DNA of 64,000 nt from Pedobacter glucosidilyticus DSM 23534 (GTDB lineage: Bacteria > Bacteroidota > Bacteroidia > Sphingobacteriales > Sphingobacteriaceae): contig NZ_AULF01000006.1 of the NCBI RefSeq assembly GCF_000425145.1, positions 173,368-237,367 on the forward strand. Reading direction: 5' to 3'. Shown piece after piece: positions 60,720-64,000 of the stretch. Numbering within the stretch: the stretch's first letter is position 1; each line of letters opens with the position of its first letter. The notes beneath the pieces were generated by a model, which ran no database searches, was not told the origin of the DNA, and was given only the letters and a program-made list of their open reading frames with translations. The position numbers and the translations under genes are program-made.

Positions 60720-62654
60720 ATGAAGTTAGATGCAAAAATTCCAGAAGGTCCTTTGGCCGAAAAGTGGAGTAAACACAAATTCAATCTAAAACTGGTAAAC
60801 CCTGCAAACAAACGTAAATACGATATCATAGTAGTAGGTACAGGTTTAGCAGGTGCATCAGCTGCTGCCTCATTGGCAGAGTTAGGCTATAATGTAAAAG
60901 CTTTTTGTTTCCAAGATAGTCCAAGAAGAGCACACTCTATTGCGGCTCAAGGTGGTATCAACGCAGCAAAAAATTACCGTAATGATGGAGACTCTGTCTT
61001 CCGTTTATTTTACGACACCATTAAAGGTGGAGACTACAGAGCTAGAGAAGCAAACGTTTACCGTTTAGCAGAAGTTTCAGTAAATATTATTGACCAATGC
61101 GTCGCTCAAGGTGTTCCTTTTGCTCGTGAATATGGTGGTTTATTAGATAACCGTTCTTTTGGCGGAGCGCAAGTTTCCAGAACGTTTTACGCTCGTGGAC
61201 AAACCGGACAGCAGTTACTTTTAGGTGCGTACTCGGCGCTTAACCGTCAAATTAATGAGGGTAAAGTGAAGATGTATACCCGCTCAGAAATGCTAGACTT
61301 AGTTGTGGTAGATGGTAAAGCACAAGGTATTGTAACTCGTAATTTGGTTAACGGTAAAATAGAAACACATGCAGCACATGCAGTACTTTTATGTACTGGT
61401 GGATACGGAAACGTATTCTATTTATCAACCAATGCCATGGGTTCTAACGTTACAGCAGCATGGAGAGCACACAAACGTGGTGCATTCTTTGGTAACCCTT
61501 GCTATACACAAATTCACCCAACTTGTATCCCGGTAACGGGCGACCACCAGTCTAAGCTTACGCTGATGTCTGAGTCGTTAAGAAATGATGGTAGGGTTTG
61601 GGTTCCTAAAACAGTAGACTTATCTCAAAAATTACGTAACGGAGAGATAAAAGCTAAAGATATTAAAGAAGAAGACAGAGATTATTTCTTAGAGCGTAAA
61701 TATCCATCATTTGGTAACTTGGTTCCACGTGATGTGGCTTCAAGAAATGCTAAACAAGTTTGTGATGAAGGCCGCGGTGTAGGAAAATCAGGCTTAGCCG
61801 TATTTTTAGATTTCTCTGATTCTATCAATAGATTAGGAAAAGATACGGTAGCAGCTAAATACGGAAACTTATTTGATATGTATTATCAAATTACTGATGA
61901 GAACCCGTATGAGCAACCTATGAGAATTTACCCTGCAGTACACTATACTATGGGTGGTCTTTGGGTTGATTATAACTTAATGACATCTGTACCGGGCTTA
62001 TACGCTTTAGGAGAGGCAAACTTCTCTGACCACGGTGCTAACCGTTTAGGTGCATCAGCATTAATGCAGGGTTTAGCGGATGGCTATTTTGTAATTCCTT
62101 ATACTGTGGGTGATTATTTAGCAACTATAGGACCAGCTCCTGTAAACACTAACCATCCTGCTTTTGAGCAAACAAGAAAAGAAGTTGAAGACAACGTTAA
62201 AACTTTACTTTCTTTAAAAGGAAACAAAACGGTTGATGAATACCACAGAGATTTAGGAAAGATTATGTGGGAATACTGCGGTATGTCTAGAAGTGAAGAA
62301 GGCTTGAAAAAAGCTAAAAAACTTATTTCTGATTTAAGAGAAGACTTCTGGAAAAATGCTATCGTTTTAGGTGAAAATGAAGAAGTTAACCAATCTTTAG
62401 AGAAAGCTGGTCGTGTTGCCGATTTCTTAGAATTAGGAGAATTGATGGTTGACGATGCTTTGAACCGTAACGAGTCTTGCGGTGGACACTTTAGAGAAGA
62501 ATACCAAACACCAGAAGGCGAAGCCTTAAGAAACGATGATGATTACGCTTATGTAGCAGCATGGGAGTATAAAGGTAAGAACCAACCAGAAGAACTTCAT
62601 AAAGAAGAATTGGTATTTGAGAATGTTAAATTAACACAACGTAGTTATAAATAG
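60720..62654 (+). CDS. sdhA: Succinate dehydrogenase / fumarate reductase flavoprotein subunit
   Basis: Flavoprotein of complex II. The 644-residue protein has the FAD-binding [17 protein letters not shown], the covalent FAD-His in [17 protein letters not shown], the substrate block [39 protein letters not shown] with catalytic Arg nearby, and [14 protein letters not shown]. Cytosolic face of the membrane. It is in the sdhCAB order; a short tandem-repeat stretch separates it from sdhB. Confidence 0.96.
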   Translation: MKLDAKIPEGPLAEKWSKHKFNLKLVNPANKRKYDIIVVGTGLAGASAAASLAELGYNVKAFCFQDSPRRAHSIAAQGGINAAKNYRNDGDSVFRLFYDTIKGGDYRAREANVYRLAEVSVNIIDQCVAQGVPFAREYGGLLDNRSFGGAQVSRTFYARGQTGQQLLLGAYSALNRQINEGKVKMYTRSEMLDLVVVDGKAQGIVTRNLVNGKIETHAAHAVLLCTGGYGNVFYLSTNAMGSNVTAAWRAHKRGAFFGNPCYTQIHPTCIPVTGDHQSKLTLMSESLRNDGRVWVPKTVDLSQKLRNGEIKAKDIKEEDRDYFLERKYPSFGNLVPRDVASRNAKQVCDEGRGVGKSGLAVFLDFSDSINRLGKDTVAAKYGNLFDMYYQITDENPYEQPMRIYPAVHYTMGGLWVDYNLMTSVPGLYALGEANFSDHGANRLGASALMQGLADGYFVIPYTVGDYLATIGPAPVNTNHPAFEQTRKEVEDNVKTLLSLKGNKTVDEYHRDLGKIMWEYCGMSRSEEGLKKAKKLISDLREDFWKNAIVLGENEEVNQSLEKAGRVADFLELGELMVDDALNRNESCGGHFREEYQTPEGEALRNDDDYAYVAAWEYKGKNQPEELHKEELVFENVKLTQRSYK

Positions 62655-62671
62655 TATAGCGTATTGAGTAA

Positions 62672-62715
62672 AGAGATTTGCGTCTCAATACTCAATACTC
62701 GATACTCAATACTAA
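62672..62715. repeat. Tandem CTCAATA heptamers between sdhA and sdhB
   Basis: CTCAATA, CTCAATA, CTCGATA, CTCAATA follow directly at 62685-62712, and the inverted copy TATTGAG lies at 62673-62679, so an RNA hairpin can form. The unit of seven is non-coding here. It is about 10 bases from the sdhB ATG. Confidence 0.75.
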
Positions 62716-62721
62716 AAATAT

Positions 62722-63480
62722 ATGAGTGGACATATGAACCTGACGTTAAAAGTTTGGCGTCAAAAAAATAGTCAAACCCCAGGAAAGTTTGTAACCTATA
62801 AGGCAGAAGAAATATCTCCTGATATGTCTTTCTTGGAAATGCTGGATGTGGTTAATGAGAAATTGGTTAAAACCCAAGAAGATCCAATTCAATTTGATCA
62901 TGATTGCCGCGAAGGTATTTGTGGTATGTGCTCTTTAATGATTAATGGAGAACCACATGGTCCTAAAAGAGCAACCACTACTTGCCAGCTTCACATGCGT
63001 AGCTTTAAAGATGGTGAAACCATCGTTATAGAGCCTTGGAGAGCTGCTGCGTTTCCAGTAGTTAAGGATTTAGCTGTTGATAGAAGTGCTTTTGATAGAA
63101 TACAACAAGCTGGTGGATATGTTTCTGTAGGTACTGGTGGTGTGCCAGATGCTAACGAAATATTAATCCCTAAAACTATTGCTGATGAAGCATTTAACTC
63201 TGCAACTTGTATAGGTTGTGGGGCTTGTGTTGCGGCATGTAAAAACGCTTCAGCTATGTTATTTGTTTCTGCTAAAGTTTCTCAATATGCGATGTTACCA
63301 CAAGGACAAACAGAGCGTTACCAGAGAGCTAAAGCAATGGTAAACCAAATGGATGATGAAGGTTTTGGAAGCTGTACCAATACGTATGCTTGCGAAGCAC
63401 AATGCCCTAAAGAAATTAAAGTAACCAATATTGCTCGTATGAACAGAGAGTACTTTAATGCTGAGTTTATTAAGGGATAA
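62722..63480 (+). CDS. sdhB: Succinate dehydrogenase / fumarate reductase iron-sulfur subunit
   Basis: Electron-transfer subunit of complex II with 252 residues. 2Fe-2S ligands are in [18 protein letters not shown] and TTCQLHM; the [4Fe-4S]/[3Fe-4S] ferredoxin part has [14 protein letters not shown] and [10 protein letters not shown]. It completes sdhCAB; a terminator follows. Cytosolic side of the membrane. Confidence 0.96.
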   Translation: MSGHMNLTLKVWRQKNSQTPGKFVTYKAEEISPDMSFLEMLDVVNEKLVKTQEDPIQFDHDCREGICGMCSLMINGEPHGPKRATTTCQLHMRSFKDGETIVIEPWRAAAFPVVKDLAVDRSAFDRIQQAGGYVSVGTGGVPDANEILIPKTIADEAFNSATCIGCGACVAACKNASAMLFVSAKVSQYAMLPQGQTERYQRAKAMVNQMDDEGFGSCTNTYACEAQCPKEIKVTNIARMNREYFNAEFIKG

Positions 63481-63502
63481 TTTTTTATAAATTATTATAT
63501 AG

Positions 63503-63538
63503 AAAGGCTGTCTTTTTTGAAAGATGGCCTTTTTTGTT
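63503..63538 (+). terminator. Intrinsic terminator after sdhCAB
   Basis: AAAGGCTGTCTTT (63503-63515) pairs with AAAGATGGCCTTT (63520-63532) over 13 bases with two G-T pairs, followed by a T run, 22 bases after the sdhB stop. Confidence 0.88.
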
Positions 63539-63649
63539 TTTTAGAATTGTTGAAATATACTAGGATAAAAAACTATTTATAAAAGATATCTTTCCTTTTT
63601 AAGGATAACAAAGGTGTTTAGCTAATCAGAATATCCTAAAATCAACTAA

Positions 63650-63859
63650 TCTATTATAGAACAGCTTTTTATCCACCCATACTGCAAGATTGAGTTTTTG
63701 GTGGAAAATCTGCATCTGAACAGGAAAACATCGGGTAATTATTTGAAGTCTTTGGAAGATTTAGGGGTTTTAGCTTCTGAGAATAAGGGGAAAGAGGTTA
63801 TTTATATCAATTTGAAGCTTTATGAGCTTCAAAAAAAAAGGGTAATAAGATGTGGGTAA
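63650..63859 (+). pseudogene. Fic-family protein, C-terminal winged-helix remnant
   Basis: The frame following a TAA at 63647 reads IIEQLFIHPYCKIEFLVENL, then HLNRKTSGNYLKSLEDLG, VLASENKGKEVIYINLKLYELQ and stops at 63857-63859. This is the winged-helix end seen in Fic/DOC proteins of Bacteroidota (shPY.kieflVe...sR.TA..YL..L...GiL...k.GKe.iYiN..l). The Fic catalytic part (HPFxxGNGR) is absent upstream, so only a fragment of about 70 codons remains. Family assignment is from memory. Confidence 0.55.
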
Positions 63860-64000
63860 AAAAATCAAAAAAACGGACATGTTGTTAAAACATGAGACAT
63901 TTTAGTGTAGGCTCCCCATTTTTAGTACATATCAAAAATAGATTTTTATTTATCATGACCTCCTCCCTATAAACTGATCAGTCTAAAGTAGAGTTTCGGG
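63860..64000. other. Right-end stretch, no gene; possibly edge of a mobile element
   Basis: The sequence includes an inverted repeat CATGTTGTTAAAACATG (about 63877-63893) and then AT-rich, gene-free sequence running off the window. It lies behind a broken gene, so an insertion-sequence end is possible, but no transposase or terminal repeat is visible. Confidence 0.3.

Noticed and set aside
63860..64000. A firm insertion-sequence call at the right edge.
   Set aside because: Only one inverted repeat and gene-free sequence are visible; without the adjoining sequence no transposase or terminal repeats can be shown.

Overview
This looks like chromosomal DNA of a member of the Bacteroidota, most likely a Pedobacter-like genus of the Sphingobacteriaceae. 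The evidence is low GC content, a fused lpxC-fabZ gene, a PorX regulator of type IX secretion, a two-gene-wide trpE/trpG arrangement, a two-lipoyl PdhC, a DUF3857/transglutaminase giant, an EF-P with the TPGNLRAF loop that I associate with this family, and promoters of the TTTG-N17-23-TAnnTTTG type in place of Shine-Dalgarno-led genes. I saw no rRNA, tRNA or CRISPR array. The taxon is inferred from gene content, not from a marker search.

Layout. 0-3.2 kb: the 3' part of ffh, a small membrane protein, then a decayed stretch with an IS1182-type transposase remnant and two related palindromic repeats. 3.2-6 kb: phosphate uptake (Pit, DUF47/PhoU-like) and a PhoR-like kinase. 6-9 kb: pdhC and pdhA. 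9-17.8 kb: NlpC/P60 hydrolase, an EEP-family phosphatase, a large DUF3857 protein, RNase G, a 29-residue AURKAIP1/COX24-type protein, a TPR protein and HU. 17.9-19.5 kb: mutY and ssb. 19.5-23.7 kb: a compact restriction-modification operon (xre, C5 methylase, a PUA/EVE-like plus PD-(D/E)XK protein, Sau3AI-like endonuclease). 23.9-28.9 kb: three secreted peptidases. 29-35.3 kb: pgl, zwf, a ROK kinase and trpEGC. 35.3-38.8 kb: a membrane protein, Nudix, GH16, plsC and fau. 38.9-43.5 kb: efp, an ABC ATPase and lpxA-lpxC/fabZ-lpxD. 43.5-57.2 kb: HD hydrolase, porX, tsaE, ald, a YihY protein, a phosphatase, dacB, an aspartyl protease, two PAS sensor proteins and dapF. 57.4-63.5 kb: a DegP-type protease, pdeM and sdhCAB. 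The end holds a Fic-family remnant.

Most of the window is housekeeping: central carbon metabolism (PDH, oxidative pentose phosphate, succinate dehydrogenase), envelope building (lipid A, PBP4, dapF, plsC) and secretion (ffh, porX, DegP).

The two most notable regulatory or defence features are these. First, the GATC-type restriction operon has an extra predicted nuclease translationally coupled between methylase and endonuclease, and two 15-bp operators overlap the promoter of its controller gene. Second, the trp operon carries a classical attenuator: a 16-codon leader peptide with three consecutive Trp codons, a plausible antiterminator and an intrinsic terminator just before trpE. A candidate small RNA with its own promoter and terminator lies between fau and plsC.
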